Source of the DNA: Arthrobacter sp. H-02-3
Lineage (GTDB): Bacteria; Actinomycetota; Actinomycetes; Actinomycetales; Micrococcaceae
DNA: 64,000 bases
Direction: 5' to 3'
Assembly: GCF_003097355.1 (NCBI RefSeq)
Contig: NZ_PYUI01000014.1
Location: 1 to 64,000, forward strand
The position numbers and the translations under genes are program-made. The stretch's first letter is position 1. The number at the start of each line of letters is the position of its first letter. Below the pieces are notes generated by a model. That model did no database searches. It worked only from the letters and a program-made list of their open reading frames with translations, and was not told where the DNA came from. Of the stretch, positions 52,151 through 62,343 are shown piece after piece.

Positions 52151-53122
52151 ATGACCACTCAAACTCGAACGCACCAGATCCAGGCCACCACGGTGCCGGC
52201 AAGGCGCCGGTCGGCCGCCGGTCTTTCCGGGCACCGGCTCGCGGGCCCGCTCTTCGCCAGCCCGGCCCTGCTCGGACTCGCTATCTTCCTTGTCGCACCT
52301 TTCGTACTCGCACTCGTGCTGTCCTTCTACCGGGTGCAGCTCAACAGCCCGCGTCCGGCGCGTTTCGTCGGATTCGAACAGTACACGCGCTTGTTCACTG
52401 ATCCTGACCTGGCTGCAGCTTTCGGCCAGGCGCTGCTGAACAACTTCACATTCGCCCTCATCGTCGTACCTGTGCAGACCGTTTTGGCACTGGCACTGGC
52501 CGTCCTCGTCAACCGCAAACTGCGCGGCATGGTGATCTTCCGGACATTCATCTTCATGCCCCTGGTCTTCCCGCTGGCCTTGACAGCCGTGATCTGGCGG
52601 CTCATCTACTCCAGGGGAGACCAAGGACTCCTCAACGCCATCCTGGGTCTCTTCAGCGGCGGCTCATATACCGGCCACGACTGGCTCGGCGATCCCTCGA
52701 CAGCACTCGGATCGATCATCGTCATGTCGATCTGGCAAAGCGTCAGCTTCCAGATGATCATCGTTCTCGCGGCGCTGCAAAGCGTACCGACCGAACTCTA
52801 CGAGGCGGCATCGCTCGACCGTGCCAACAAATGGGCTCAATTCCTCAATGTCACGGTGCCTGGCATCAGAAACACCCTGATCTTCGTCGCTCTCATCACC
52901 ACGATCTTCTCCTTCCGGCTCTTCGACCAGGTGTATCTCCTGAGCCGGTCCGGGAGCGTCGACCGCGCCTCGACCGAGACGGTGATGACCCAAATCATCA
53001 ATACCGGCTTCGACAACAACAACGTGGGTCAGGCCGCCGCCATGACCGTCATATTCATGCTGATCATCACCGTGATCGCAATCATTCAACGCGCCGCGGT
53101 GCGCCAGCGAGGAGGCGTCTGA
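52151..53122 (+). CDS. Sugar ABC transporter permease (MalF-like)
   Basis: A 323-aa membrane protein with six helices. The first helix reads GPLFASPALLGLAIFLVAPFVLALVL. The EAA loop that contacts the ATPase is EAASLDRANKWAQFLNVTVPG, about residue 220. The ATG has GCGAAAG rather than a strong ribosome site. Its stop overlaps the ATG of the next permease (TGATG). It forms the heterodimeric channel with the second permease. Confidence 0.92.
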   Translation: MTTQTRTHQIQATTVPARRRSAAGLSGHRLAGPLFASPALLGLAIFLVAPFVLALVLSFYRVQLNSPRPARFVGFEQYTRLFTDPDLAAAFGQALLNNFTFALIVVPVQTVLALALAVLVNRKLRGMVIFRTFIFMPLVFPLALTAVIWRLIYSRGDQGLLNAILGLFSGGSYTGHDWLGDPSTALGSIIVMSIWQSVSFQMIIVLAALQSVPTELYEAASLDRANKWAQFLNVTVPGIRNTLIFVALITTIFSFRLFDQVYLLSRSGSVDRASTETVMTQIINTGFDNNNVGQAAAMTVIFMLIITVIAIIQRAAVRQRGGV

Positions 53123-54006
53123 TGACGATTTCAAAGAGTTTGAAGTCAGGGCGGCGGGGCGGCAGCATGAAACGCACACGACGTTGGCAAACCGCACTTC
53201 ACTACCTGATATTGACCGCGGTCTCGCTGTTCTTCTTCCTGCCCGTCTACTACCTGATCGTCGGAAGCTTCCGCCCCTCCGCCGAGGTCCTCAGCGGTAT
53301 CAGCGGCTTCGTCCCCACGAACCTGTCCTTCGACAACTACACAGGTGTCTTCGAGCACCTCAGTTCAGAGGCCACCGGGTACTTCGGACAGTTCGCGGCC
53401 GTCTCCATCATCGTTACCACCGTGGTCGTTGCCGGTAGCCTGGTCGTGAACTCGATGGCGGCCTACTCCTTCGCCCGGATGCAATGGAGGGGAAAAAAGG
53501 TCCTCTTCCTGCTGGTGATTGTCCTGACCATCATCCCGTTCGAAGCCGTCGCCCTGCCCCTGTACTTCATGTTCTCCAGCCAGCGTGACACCGTTTACAT
53601 CCAGGCGATCCCGTTCATTGCCAACGCGTTCTCGATCTTCCTGTTCTACACCTTCTTCCTCGACGTCCCCGGCGAGATCGAAGAGGCAGCACGCCTTGAC
53701 GGCGCCGGGCCATTCCGAACGTTCTTCCAGGTCGTGGTTCCCATCACCAAGCCGGCCTTTGCCACCGTCGCCATCCTGACCTTCCTGGCCCAGTGGGGCT
53801 CGTACCTGTGGCCGGTCCTCATGGTCTCGGACCCGACCGTGCGGCCGTTGCCGCTGGCAATCAGCATCTTCCAAAACCAGCAGCCACCCGAGTGGGGCCA
53901 GGTACTGGCCTTCGGAACGATGTTCATCGTCCCCGTCCTGGCGGTCTTCCTGATCTTCCAACGCTGGTTCGTCGCCAGCATCAGCAGCTCCGCAGTCAAG
54001 GGCTAG
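53122..54006 (+). CDS. Sugar ABC transporter permease (MalG-like)
   Basis: A 294-aa membrane protein with six helices, including LILTAVSLFFFLPVYYLIVGSF. The EAA loop is EEAARLDGAGPFRTFFQVVVP. The ATG at 53122 overlaps the previous stop and has GGAGG upstream; a second ATG at 53167 (MKRTRRW) is possible. The ATPase for this system is not in the window; actinobacterial oligosaccharide importers usually share one MsiK-like ATPase. Confidence 0.92.
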   Translation: MTISKSLKSGRRGGSMKRTRRWQTALHYLILTAVSLFFFLPVYYLIVGSFRPSAEVLSGISGFVPTNLSFDNYTGVFEHLSSEATGYFGQFAAVSIIVTTVVVAGSLVVNSMAAYSFARMQWRGKKVLFLLVIVLTIIPFEAVALPLYFMFSSQRDTVYIQAIPFIANAFSIFLFYTFFLDVPGEIEEAARLDGAGPFRTFFQVVVPITKPAFATVAILTFLAQWGSYLWPVLMVSDPTVRPLPLAISIFQNQQPPEWGQVLAFGTMFIVPVLAVFLIFQRWFVASISSSAVKG

Positions 54007-54065
54007 CGCTTCCCCACCGCGGCCCCGCCCGGGCGGGCCGCCACCAACAGAAAAGGTGATTTCAA

Positions 54066-55046
54066 TTGGTTTTCAGTCTCAAGGACTCATGGGTGTGGGA
54101 CTTCTGGCTTGCCGACGACGGCTCCACCTTCCACATGTACTTTCTCCACGCTCCCAAGAGCCTGGGCGATCCGGCGCTCCGACACCGCAACGCCCGGATC
54201 GGGCATGCAACCTCGCAGGACTTGATCAATTGGGTCCCGCTCGGCGTCGTCCTTCAGCCCGATAACCCCGGTGCCTTTGATGCAACCTCGACCTGGACCG
54301 GAAGCGTGCTCCAGGGCCCTGACGGCATCTGGCGGATGTTCTACACCGGAGCCAGATTCTACGAAACCCACAACATCGAAGCCATCGGCGTCGCAACCTC
54401 CCCGGACCTCCACACCTGGACCAAACACCCGGCCACCGTGATCGAAGCCGACGGACGCTGGTACGAAAAATACGGCGATTCGACCTGGCCGGAAGAGGCC
54501 TGGCGGGACCCCTGGGTGTTTGCCGACCCGGCCGGCAACGGGTGGCACATGCTGATCACAGCCAGGGCCAACACCGGTGACGTCGACAACCGCGGCGTCA
54601 TCGGCCATGCCGTATCGCCGGACCTGGAGACCTGGGAGGTACGACCGCCCCTGAGCCGGCCCGGAGCCGGCTTTGGACACCTCGAAGTCCCCCAGACCAC
54701 CGTGATGGACGACCGGACCGTCCTGTTGTTCTCCTGCGGAGTGGACACGCTCGCGGCCAAGAAGGCAGAAGGATTCGGCGGCGGTGGGATCTGGAGCCTG
54801 GAAACGGATCAAACCAGCGGACCTTACGAAGTCGCATCCGCGGCGATCGTCACCACTGCGCCGCTCTACAGCGGGCGCCTCATCCAGGACCGGGCCGGCC
54901 AATGGATGATGATGGCCTGCCATGACGCCAACAGCGACGGCTCCTTCGAAGGCGTCATCTCGGACCCACTGCCGGTCCACCGGGACCCGGAACGCGGCGG
55001 CCTGACCGCGATGGCACCACAAACCAGCATCGAAACCGGGCGTTAG
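54066..55046 (+). CDS. GH32/GH68-clan beta-fructosidase-like glycosidase
   Basis: A 326-aa five-bladed propeller glycosidase. The nucleophile region is WVWDFWLADDG (Asp12), WRDPWVF holds the stabilising Asp148, and HLEVPQ supplies the acid Glu207. The start is TTG 54066, five bases after AAAGGTGA, an uncommon start codon for this window. Being short, it lacks the C-terminal beta-sandwich of invertases. Together with the alpha-galactosidase it would degrade raffinose-type sugars to galactose, glucose and fructose. The cytoplasmic location is inferred from the absence of a signal peptide. Confidence 0.78.
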   Translation: MVFSLKDSWVWDFWLADDGSTFHMYFLHAPKSLGDPALRHRNARIGHATSQDLINWVPLGVVLQPDNPGAFDATSTWTGSVLQGPDGIWRMFYTGARFYETHNIEAIGVATSPDLHTWTKHPATVIEADGRWYEKYGDSTWPEEAWRDPWVFADPAGNGWHMLITARANTGDVDNRGVIGHAVSPDLETWEVRPPLSRPGAGFGHLEVPQTTVMDDRTVLLFSCGVDTLAAKKAEGFGGGGIWSLETDQTSGPYEVASAAIVTTAPLYSGRLIQDRAGQWMMMACHDANSDGSFEGVISDPLPVHRDPERGGLTAMAPQTSIETGR

Positions 55047-55086
55047 CCCGTGACGAACCTGACCGCACCAACGCATGAGGAGTTCC

Positions 55087-57327
55087 ATGCCAACCGATAG
55101 CCGGGACGCGATCCTGCAACTGACAGCCGCCGGAGTGTCCGTGCTGATAGGCGCCACGGGCGGCCAACTGCCCGCCATCGTCCACTGGGGAGCCGGACTT
55201 CCAGCCTTGACCGCCCAACAGGCCGAAACCCTGGTTGGGGCCAGTGTCCCGGTGACCAGCTCCAACACCGTCGACCTGCCGCCCCGGCCGGGTCTGCTGC
55301 CCGGGCACTACAGCGGCTGGACGGGACGTCCGGGATTGCGCGGCTCCTTCGATGGCATCGGCTGGTCACCCAAGTTCCGCACCCAAACCGTCGCGCTGAA
55401 CGGCACCCCGGTCACAGCATCCACCTCCTCCGGTCCCGGACTCCTTGAAATCAGCGCCCTCGACGACACCGAACGGCTGCGCCTGGACCTGACACTGGAG
55501 CTGCTTCCCGGCGGCCTGCTGCGCAGCCGGGCACAACTGACCAACCTCTGCGACGAAAAGTACACGGTCGAAGACCTCGCACTGTCCTTCCCGATTCCCG
55601 CGGAAGCCACGGAACTGCTGGACTTCGCAGGCAACCACAACTACGAACGCATCCCCCAGCGGGGCACGCTGCGGACCGGCACGCACCTGCGCGAGAACCG
55701 CAAGGGCCGCACCGGCGCCGACAGCGCGTACATCCTGCACGCAGGAACCCCCGGATTCGGATTCGGCCACGGCGAAGTCTGGGCCGTCCACACGGCCTGG
55801 AGCGGAAATCACCAGCACTACGCCGAACGCGTCTTCACCGGCGAGCAACTGCTCGGCGGCGGGGAACTACTCCTGCCCGGCGAAATCCGGCTGGGCCGCG
55901 GCGACAGCTACACAAGCCCCTGGATCTACGCCTCCTATGGGACCGGACTCGACGAGGTCGCGCACCGCTTCCACACCCACGTGCGCAGCCGCAGCCCCCA
56001 GGTCTCGGCTGAGCGGCCGGTGACGCTCAACGTCTGGGAAGCCGTCTACTTCGGCCACGACGAGGACAAACTCATCGACCTGGCCGAGCGCGCCGCCGCC
56101 ATCGGCGTCGAACGCTACGTCCTTGACGACGGATGGTTCGGTTCACGCCGCGACGACACCTCCGGGCTGGGCGACTGGGTGGTCTCACCGGACGTGTGGC
56201 CGACCGGACTCCACCCCCTGGTGGACCGCGTCCACGCTCTTGGTATGCAGTTCGGCCTGTGGTTCGAACCCGAGATGGTCAACCCCGACAGCGACGTCGC
56301 CCGTGCCCACCCGGAATGGATCATGGCCGCCCGCACCGAATGGCCGGTGGAGTCACGCCACCAGCAGGTCCTCAACCTCGGCATCCCCGAAGCCTACGAG
56401 CACGTCAAAAAGCAGATCCTCGCGCTCCTGGCGGAGTACCGGATCGACTACATCAAATGGGACCACAACCGCGACCTCATCGAAGCCGGAAACCAGCTCG
56501 AAGCAGGCCGCCCGGGCGTTCACGCCCAGACCCTCGCGTTCTACGCCCTGCTTGAGGAAATCCGGTCACTGCACCCGGAGTTGGAGATCGAATCGTGCTC
56601 ATCGGGCGGCGCCCGGGTCGACCTGGGCGTCCTGGAACACACGGACCGGGTCTGGGTGTCGGACAACATCGATCCCCACGACCGGCAGACCATGCTGCGC
56701 TGGACCACGCAACTGCTGCCGCCGGAGTACATGGGCTCCCACATCGCTTCGGGGCGCTCCCACACCACCGGCCGCCAGCACGACCTGGCGTTCCGGGCAG
56801 GCACCGCCATCTTCGGACACCTCGGTGTCGAGTGGGACCTTGCCAAGGCCTCACCCGAGGAGATATCAGGCCTGCGCCGGTGGATCGCCTTCTACAAGCA
56901 GGAACGTAGCCTCCTGCTCACCGGGGACGTCGTCCGCATGGACGGTCACGATTCCAACGCCCTGTTTCACGGCGTTGTCAGCAGGGACAGGTCGCGCGCG
57001 ATTTTCGCGGCTGTGGCACTCGACAGCCTTTACCCGGATCCTGCCGGCCGCCTGAAGCTCCGCGGACTCGACCCGGACGCAACGTACCGGGTGGAACCCG
57101 TCTTCCCCGGGACAACACCCTCCGGGCTTCTGCCGCCCGAATGGTGGGGCCAGCCGGCGGCCTCCGGCCGGGCGATCGAACGCACGTCCCTGCGGGGAAC
57201 CACTCAGGATGACCTGACTTTCCCCGGAGCCACCTTCCCCGGCAACGTCCTGTCAAAGGTCGGCGTCGCATCCCCGAGGATCCACCCCGACCAGGTAGTC
57301 CTCTACCGCGTCACCAAGACCGACTGA
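55087..57327 (+). CDS. Alpha-galactosidase, GH36
   Basis: A 746-aa cytoplasmic glycosidase releasing terminal alpha-galactose. The N-terminal beta-sandwich is followed by the TIM barrel: VLDDGWFGSRRDD, nucleophile Asp459 in YIKWDHNRD, ESCSSGGARVDLG, and acid/base Asp526 in SDNIDPHDRQ. A C-terminal domain follows. I choose ATG 55087 because AGGAG (55078-55082) is correctly spaced; the ATG at 55075 overlaps that site. Length is typical of bacterial GH36. It is the central catabolic enzyme of this operon. Confidence 0.93.
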   Translation: MPTDSRDAILQLTAAGVSVLIGATGGQLPAIVHWGAGLPALTAQQAETLVGASVPVTSSNTVDLPPRPGLLPGHYSGWTGRPGLRGSFDGIGWSPKFRTQTVALNGTPVTASTSSGPGLLEISALDDTERLRLDLTLELLPGGLLRSRAQLTNLCDEKYTVEDLALSFPIPAEATELLDFAGNHNYERIPQRGTLRTGTHLRENRKGRTGADSAYILHAGTPGFGFGHGEVWAVHTAWSGNHQHYAERVFTGEQLLGGGELLLPGEIRLGRGDSYTSPWIYASYGTGLDEVAHRFHTHVRSRSPQVSAERPVTLNVWEAVYFGHDEDKLIDLAERAAAIGVERYVLDDGWFGSRRDDTSGLGDWVVSPDVWPTGLHPLVDRVHALGMQFGLWFEPEMVNPDSDVARAHPEWIMAARTEWPVESRHQQVLNLGIPEAYEHVKKQILALLAEYRIDYIKWDHNRDLIEAGNQLEAGRPGVHAQTLAFYALLEEIRSLHPELEIESCSSGGARVDLGVLEHTDRVWVSDNIDPHDRQTMLRWTTQLLPPEYMGSHIASGRSHTTGRQHDLAFRAGTAIFGHLGVEWDLAKASPEEISGLRRWIAFYKQERSLLLTGDVVRMDGHDSNALFHGVVSRDRSRAIFAAVALDSLYPDPAGRLKLRGLDPDATYRVEPVFPGTTPSGLLPPEWWGQPAASGRAIERTSLRGTTQDDLTFPGATFPGNVLSKVGVASPRIHPDQVVLYRVTKTD

Positions 57328-57444
57328 CGCAGCGCCAACCTATACCGGAAGACGCGCACCTCGTGTCCTGTGAGGCCGGGGCCACCACTACGACCCCTCA
57401 GGGGCCGAACAATTGACGAGTTCTTGAGCAGCAAAGGGAACCAT

Positions 57445-57717
57445 ATGATCACGCCACTCGAACCAGGACAGACCTTGCACGTCACCGGAAGCAGCGCCAG
57501 CAACATCGAGGACGAACTGAGCGCCGCGGTGGTGCTGCTGCGCCAACGAGCCCGCGACGCCCGGCAGGGCATCCTCATCACCCGGCTGGGTCCCGGCACA
57601 TACACCGTCGCCTGCGATGCCAGCGTCCCCTACGGCGTCACAGATGAACGCGATATATGGACCTCCCAGGGACTGTGTTGCGGCCCTGACGCAGCCGCTA
57701 GAGACCTCCCGCAGTGA
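57445..57717 (+). CDS. Conserved small hypothetical protein
   Basis: A 90-aa protein beginning MITPLEPGQTLHVTGSSASNIEDELSAAVVLLRQRARD. A strand-helix-strand pattern (GILITRLGPGTYTVACDASVPYG) suggests a small alpha/beta fold. AAAGGGAA precedes the ATG. It sits after the alpha-galactosidase operon and before an aldo/keto reductase. Similar short proteins occur near genes of many functions in Micrococcaceae. No activity is proposed. Confidence 0.6.
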   Translation: MITPLEPGQTLHVTGSSASNIEDELSAAVVLLRQRARDARQGILITRLGPGTYTVACDASVPYGVTDERDIWTSQGLCCGPDAAARDLPQ

Positions 57718-57804
57718 CCCTTCCGGCCGGCTCGTTCCTGCCTATTTCGACTCCTCACCCGTGTGCCAACCCGGCTTCTTCCAGCGGCAGGCAGAAAGGC
57801 ACCC

Positions 57805-58872
<1,068 letters not shown>

Positions 58873-58917
58873 ACCTAGGACGTCCAGGTTGTAGCCCTGC
58901 GCTCCCCCGGCGCAGCT

Positions 58918-58946
58918 GCAGCACCCTCCACTCTGGAGGGTGCTGC
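58918..58946 (+). terminator. 13-bp hairpin after the aldo/keto reductase
   Basis: GCAGCACCCTCCA and its complement form a perfect 13-bp stem with loop CTC, 45 bp after the reductase stop. Position suits a terminator; it lies just before a cupredoxin gene fragment. Confidence 0.6.
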
Positions 58947-58977
58947 CACTAATGACGGCCTGGCCGCCCTGGCTAGC

Positions 58978-59076
58978 AGTTTCACCGTGACCTTTGCCCA
59001 GGCTGGCGAGTTCGACTACATCTGCGCCCTCCACGACTACATGGGCATGATGGGAACGGTGGAAGTCCGGCGGTGA
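58978..59076 (+). pseudogene. Cupredoxin (plastocyanin/azurin-type) C-terminal fragment
   Basis: The frame reads SFTVTFAQAGEFDYICALHDYMGMMGTVEV to a TGA at 59074. The copper ligands Cys, His and Met are in the spacing of the last loop of plastocyanin-like proteins (C-x2-H-x-x-M). The N-terminal half, including the first His ligand and the signal peptide, is absent. The fragment follows the hairpin at 58918-58946 without any start. It is a gene remnant. Confidence 0.5.
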
Positions 59077-59336
59077 CCGACCCGAGCACCGGACCGGTGG
59101 ACCAACAACGCGGGATACATAGGCGCTGATATCGGCGTTTGGGCAGCGAATTCCCGGTGACAGTTGATGTCACTCCCGTCGCCCAAACCTTCGGAACAGA
59201 GGGTTGCCGGCCGGGGGCCTGGCTCTTAGGAAGTTCGCCAGCCGAGCTCGCGCTCAGGAATGATGAGCTCCGTCGCTACCTTAAGCTCCATGCCATCAAC
59301 GTGACACAGCCTGCGAAGCCCGTAGCCGTAATTCCC

Positions 59337-60104
59337 TTAGAACAGCGGCCATGGCACCGCCGGCATCTCACCGCTCGGAGCCGGAAACCGCCCTGCCAAG
59401 CGCAACCGGGCGCAGCGCGCGGCGAGCGATGCAATTTCCTCGGCGCTGAGCAACTCCGCCAGGTCTCGGCCCAGCCCACCGTGCAGTCCCTCGCTCACAC
59501 GATCTATGCCGTCGCGTTCCTCGGAGTTCAGAGAATCTCCCAGCCATCCCCACAGCACCGTGCGCAGCTTGTGGTCACGGTGAAAGGTGAGCCCATGGTC
59601 CACGCCATGCCGGTGCCCGTCCGTCATGGCAAGAATGTGGTCGCCTTTGCGGTCGGCATTGTTGACGACCAGGTCGAACACCGCCATGCGTCTGAGCGCT
59701 GGCGAGTCTTCGTGAACGAGAGCGACCATCCGTCCGTTCTCATCCAGTCCCTCGAGAACCTGTTTCCAGCCCGTCTCGGGCACGTGGTCCGTCGCGACCA
59801 GGTCCACAGCATTCTGGGCCGGGTCCTGCTCCTGCCAGAGCTGCACCATTCCTTCACCCATCGGACCATCGCGCAGCCAGGTGTGCGGCACGACGTCCCA
59901 GCCGAAGACCTGCGAGACCAGGTAGGCGGCCACCTCCCGGTAAGCCAGACTGCCATCGGGAAAATCCCACAGCGGACTTTCGCCTGCTATCGGCTTATAG
60001 ACGACCACCACGTCGCCGATGCTGCCCAGAAATGTCGCGTTTGAAGCCGTCGTAATACGGCCGGTGAGCGTCAGAGCGGCGGTCACTAGGTCCGGCGCTG
60101 GCAT
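59337..60104 (-). CDS. SCO1664-family protein (PI3/4-kinase-like fold)
   Basis: A 255-aa protein of a family conserved in actinobacteria. SIGDVVVVYKPIAGESPLWDFPDG corresponds to the phosphate-binding lysine region of phosphatidylinositol 3/4-kinase-like folds; VFDLVVNNADRKGDHIL and DGHRHGVDHGLTFH match catalytic and metal motifs. The start is ATG 60104, whose A is the last base of the DUF3090 stop (TGATG), so the genes are coupled. Always next to DUF3090 and the MSMEG_4193-type phosphatase. The enzymatic role is unknown. Confidence 0.83.
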   Translation of the reverse strand: MPAPDLVTAALTLTGRITTASNATFLGSIGDVVVVYKPIAGESPLWDFPDGSLAYREVAAYLVSQVFGWDVVPHTWLRDGPMGEGMVQLWQEQDPAQNAVDLVATDHVPETGWKQVLEGLDENGRMVALVHEDSPALRRMAVFDLVVNNADRKGDHILAMTDGHRHGVDHGLTFHRDHKLRTVLWGWLGDSLNSEERDGIDRVSEGLHGGLGRDLAELLSAEEIASLAARCARLRLAGRFPAPSGEMPAVPWPLF

Positions 60105-60661
60105 CAGAGCTCGGGCAGGGTGCAGGTGTGCCCGTCGGCGTCTATTGGGTAACCGCAGAGCGGGCACGTCGGACGCCCGGCGCCCACGATCTCACGGGTG
60201 CGCTTGGCGAAGGCGCGGGCGGTCCCGACCGGCATTCGCACCAGCAGCATTTCGTCGGGCTCGTTAGCGCCGTCCTCATCGAGCGATTCGTCATCAGCAT
60301 CAGCATCGACATCGGCGATGGGGTAGGCCTCTATTACGACCTGGGCCGTGGTTGGGTCCCAACCTAAGCTCATGGCGCCGGTGCGAAACTGCTCCTGAAC
60401 GGCCTCGAGCTGGTCATTGTCGACAAGTTCAATGGGAGTACTCGTGGGAACGCTGAAGGGGTTGCCCTCGACGGTGATGAGCTGGTCGAGAATGTCGTCG
60501 ATCTTCTCCGCGAGCAGAGCCGACTGCTGCTTCTCCAGGGCAATACTCACCATCTGCGTCCCTGCGCGCACCTGCAGGTAGAACGTGCGCGCCCCCGGAA
60601 GGCCAATGGTGCCAACGACGACCCGATCAGGCCAGGCAAACTCGTGAACACGTGTAGGCAT
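60104..60661 (-). CDS. DUF3090 (YjbR-like) conserved protein
   Basis: A 185-aa protein. It begins MPTRVHEFAWPDRVVVGTIGLPGARTFYLQVRAG; a central acidic stretch follows, and the C-terminus has a zinc-ribbon motif CPLCGYPIDADGHTC. It is found with SCO1664-family and histidine phosphatase genes throughout actinobacteria, usually close to mshC of mycothiol synthesis. The start is ATG 60661. It lies 24 bp after the phosphatase. A link to mycothiol or folded-protein quality control is only inferred. Confidence 0.87.
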   Translation of the reverse strand: MPTRVHEFAWPDRVVVGTIGLPGARTFYLQVRAGTQMVSIALEKQQSALLAEKIDDILDQLITVEGNPFSVPTSTPIELVDNDQLEAVQEQFRTGAMSLGWDPTTAQVVIEAYPIADVDADADDESLDEDGANEPDEMLLVRMPVGTARAFAKRTREIVGAGRPTCPLCGYPIDADGHTCTLPEL

Positions 60662-60685
60662 GTCAGTATTTTAGGCACATGGGGT

Positions 60686-61378
60686 TCATGGCGCCTTCTG
60701 CCCTGCACCGCCGCCCACCGGCGCGTCGCCAGAGTGGATGCCGTTCGAGAGCCACGACAGATCACCCGCGTCGGTGTTGGTCGCGTAGACGCTCGGCCGA
60801 CTGGCGCCGTAGCGCACGATCGATACGGAGGCGGGGCCCACGTTAATACGCTGGAACAGGTCAAGGTGCATGCCGAGCGCGTCGGCGAGGATTGACTTGA
60901 TGATGTCACCGTGACTCACCGCCACCCACACGGCCCCTGGCCCGTACTCGGCTTCGAAGGCCGCATCGTGGCGTCGAATCGCTGCCACCGACCGAGCCTG
61001 CATCGCGGCCATGGATTCGCCGCCGGGAAAGACGACGGCGGACGGTTGCGACTGCACAACCGGCCACAAATCCTCGGTCGCGAGATCACTGAGCCTGCGG
61101 CCCTGCCACTGGCCGTAATCGCACTCGGTGAGATCGGGATCGACCGGCGCGTACGGCGTGCCGGCCTGGCGATCGAGGATGAGCTGGGCGGTCTGCTGAC
61201 AACGCTCAAGAGGGCTCGACACCACCCCGACCACGGGCACGGCCGCGAGCCGGTCTCCGGTCAGAGCCGCCTGGTCCCGCCCGATCTGGTCCAGGCTGAC
61301 GCCGACGGCCCGACCGGCCAGCAGTCCAGTGGCATTGGCTGTGGTGCGGCCGTGCCGCACGAGAATAACTGTCGCCAT
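60686..61378 (-). CDS. Histidine phosphatase, MSMEG_4193-type
   Basis: A 230-aa phosphoglycerate-mutase-like phosphatase. The catalytic LVRHGRT (His near residue 9), SSPLERCQQTA and the second His in VAVSHGDIIKSIL define the family. The C-terminus is a Gly-rich tail. The start is ATG 61378. It is first of a three-gene operon with DUF3090 and the SCO1664 protein, an actinobacterial signature. The phosphorylated substrate is unknown. Confidence 0.88.
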   Translation of the reverse strand: MATVILVRHGRTTANATGLLAGRAVGVSLDQIGRDQAALTGDRLAAVPVVGVVSSPLERCQQTAQLILDRQAGTPYAPVDPDLTECDYGQWQGRRLSDLATEDLWPVVQSQPSAVVFPGGESMAAMQARSVAAIRRHDAAFEAEYGPGAVWVAVSHGDIIKSILADALGMHLDLFQRINVGPASVSIVRYGASRPSVYATNTDAGDLSWLSNGIHSGDAPVGGGAGQKAP

Positions 61379-61733
61379 CCACCCACCCTAACCACCCGCT
61401 CGATGACGGTGTGAACCGTACCGGGTCGCGCGCCGAAAATGCAGACGGCGATGACGGCGAAAATAATGGCTGCGGCGGCGGGTTAAGAGGTGGGAAGACT
61501 GTGGCAGCAAGGCCTACCAATTCCTACAACCCGCCCTCGAAGCCAGCCCGCCAACCGACTGGCCAGGCTCACCGGCCTCATGATCGGCTCCGGATCAAGC
61601 CGCGGTGCTGGCGAAGGCGGCCGCCGTCTCTTCTGCGTTGATCCCAACGTCGAACGCGGCACCTACGCACCAAGTGGCGACATAGTTCTCGACTTGCGAA
61701 AGGTGCCCGTTTGCGGTCCTGGCGCAGCCCGGG
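61379..61733. other. Intergenic region
   Basis: About 355 bp between the phosphatase and the VOC gene; the left end should hold the promoter for the trio. No supported ORF or repeat was seen. Confidence 0.4.
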
Positions 61734-62114
61734 TTAGCTGGCCAAGAACATGCAGAAGGGGTGTCCGGCCGGGTCCAGATGCACCCGCACATCGTCCTGC
61801 GGCTGGTAGCCGGCCAGCACCGCGCCGGCAGCCTTAGCGTGGGCGGTCGCCGCGTCCAGGTCCTGGACGGCGATGTCCAGGTGCATCATCGGTTGCTGGG
61901 CCCCGGGCGGCGCAGGCCAGACCGGACGAACGTAGGCGCTGTTGCTCTGGAAGGACAGACCCGCTCCCCCGGCTGGAGAGACTAGCGTCACCCACTCCGG
62001 CTCGTCCTGATCAACGGCCCAGCCCAGCAGCCGCTGGTAGAAGGCCGAGAGTTCCACCGCATCGGGGGAATCCAGGACGATTCCGGATAACTTCAACTGC
62101 GGCATTTCGGTCAT
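61734..62114 (-). CDS. VOC-family (glyoxalase-like) protein
   Basis: A 126-aa glyoxalase/bleomycin-resistance/dioxygenase fold protein. It reads LKLSGIVLDSPDAVELSAFYQRLLGW, then HLDIAVQDLDAATAHAKAAGAVLAGY and DPAGHPFCMF. These are the paired beta-alpha-beta units with putative metal ligands. The start is ATG 62114. It is monocistronic. Function could be lactoylglutathione-like isomerisation or antibiotic binding, but neither is specifically indicated. Confidence 0.83.
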   Translation of the reverse strand: MTEMPQLKLSGIVLDSPDAVELSAFYQRLLGWAVDQDEPEWVTLVSPAGGAGLSFQSNSAYVRPVWPAPPGAQQPMMHLDIAVQDLDAATAHAKAAGAVLAGYQPQDDVRVHLDPAGHPFCMFLAS

Positions 62115-62343
62115 GGAGTCCCCCGCTGGGTTGCCTTCAACGATTCGTGCCAGTATGCCACCAGCCCGGCACACGGGAAACCTGCTGGGCTCGAACGCAT
62201 CTGCCCGGACATTGGCCGAGGACCGCGGCACGGCCGGTGCGGGACTCGATGGGTCTGACCTCGTCGGCGTTATGCGCACTCCTGCGGTCTCGATCCCATT
62301 ACCACCTCGACAAACCGCCGCCGTCGGCGGGTAGCCTTGGTTC

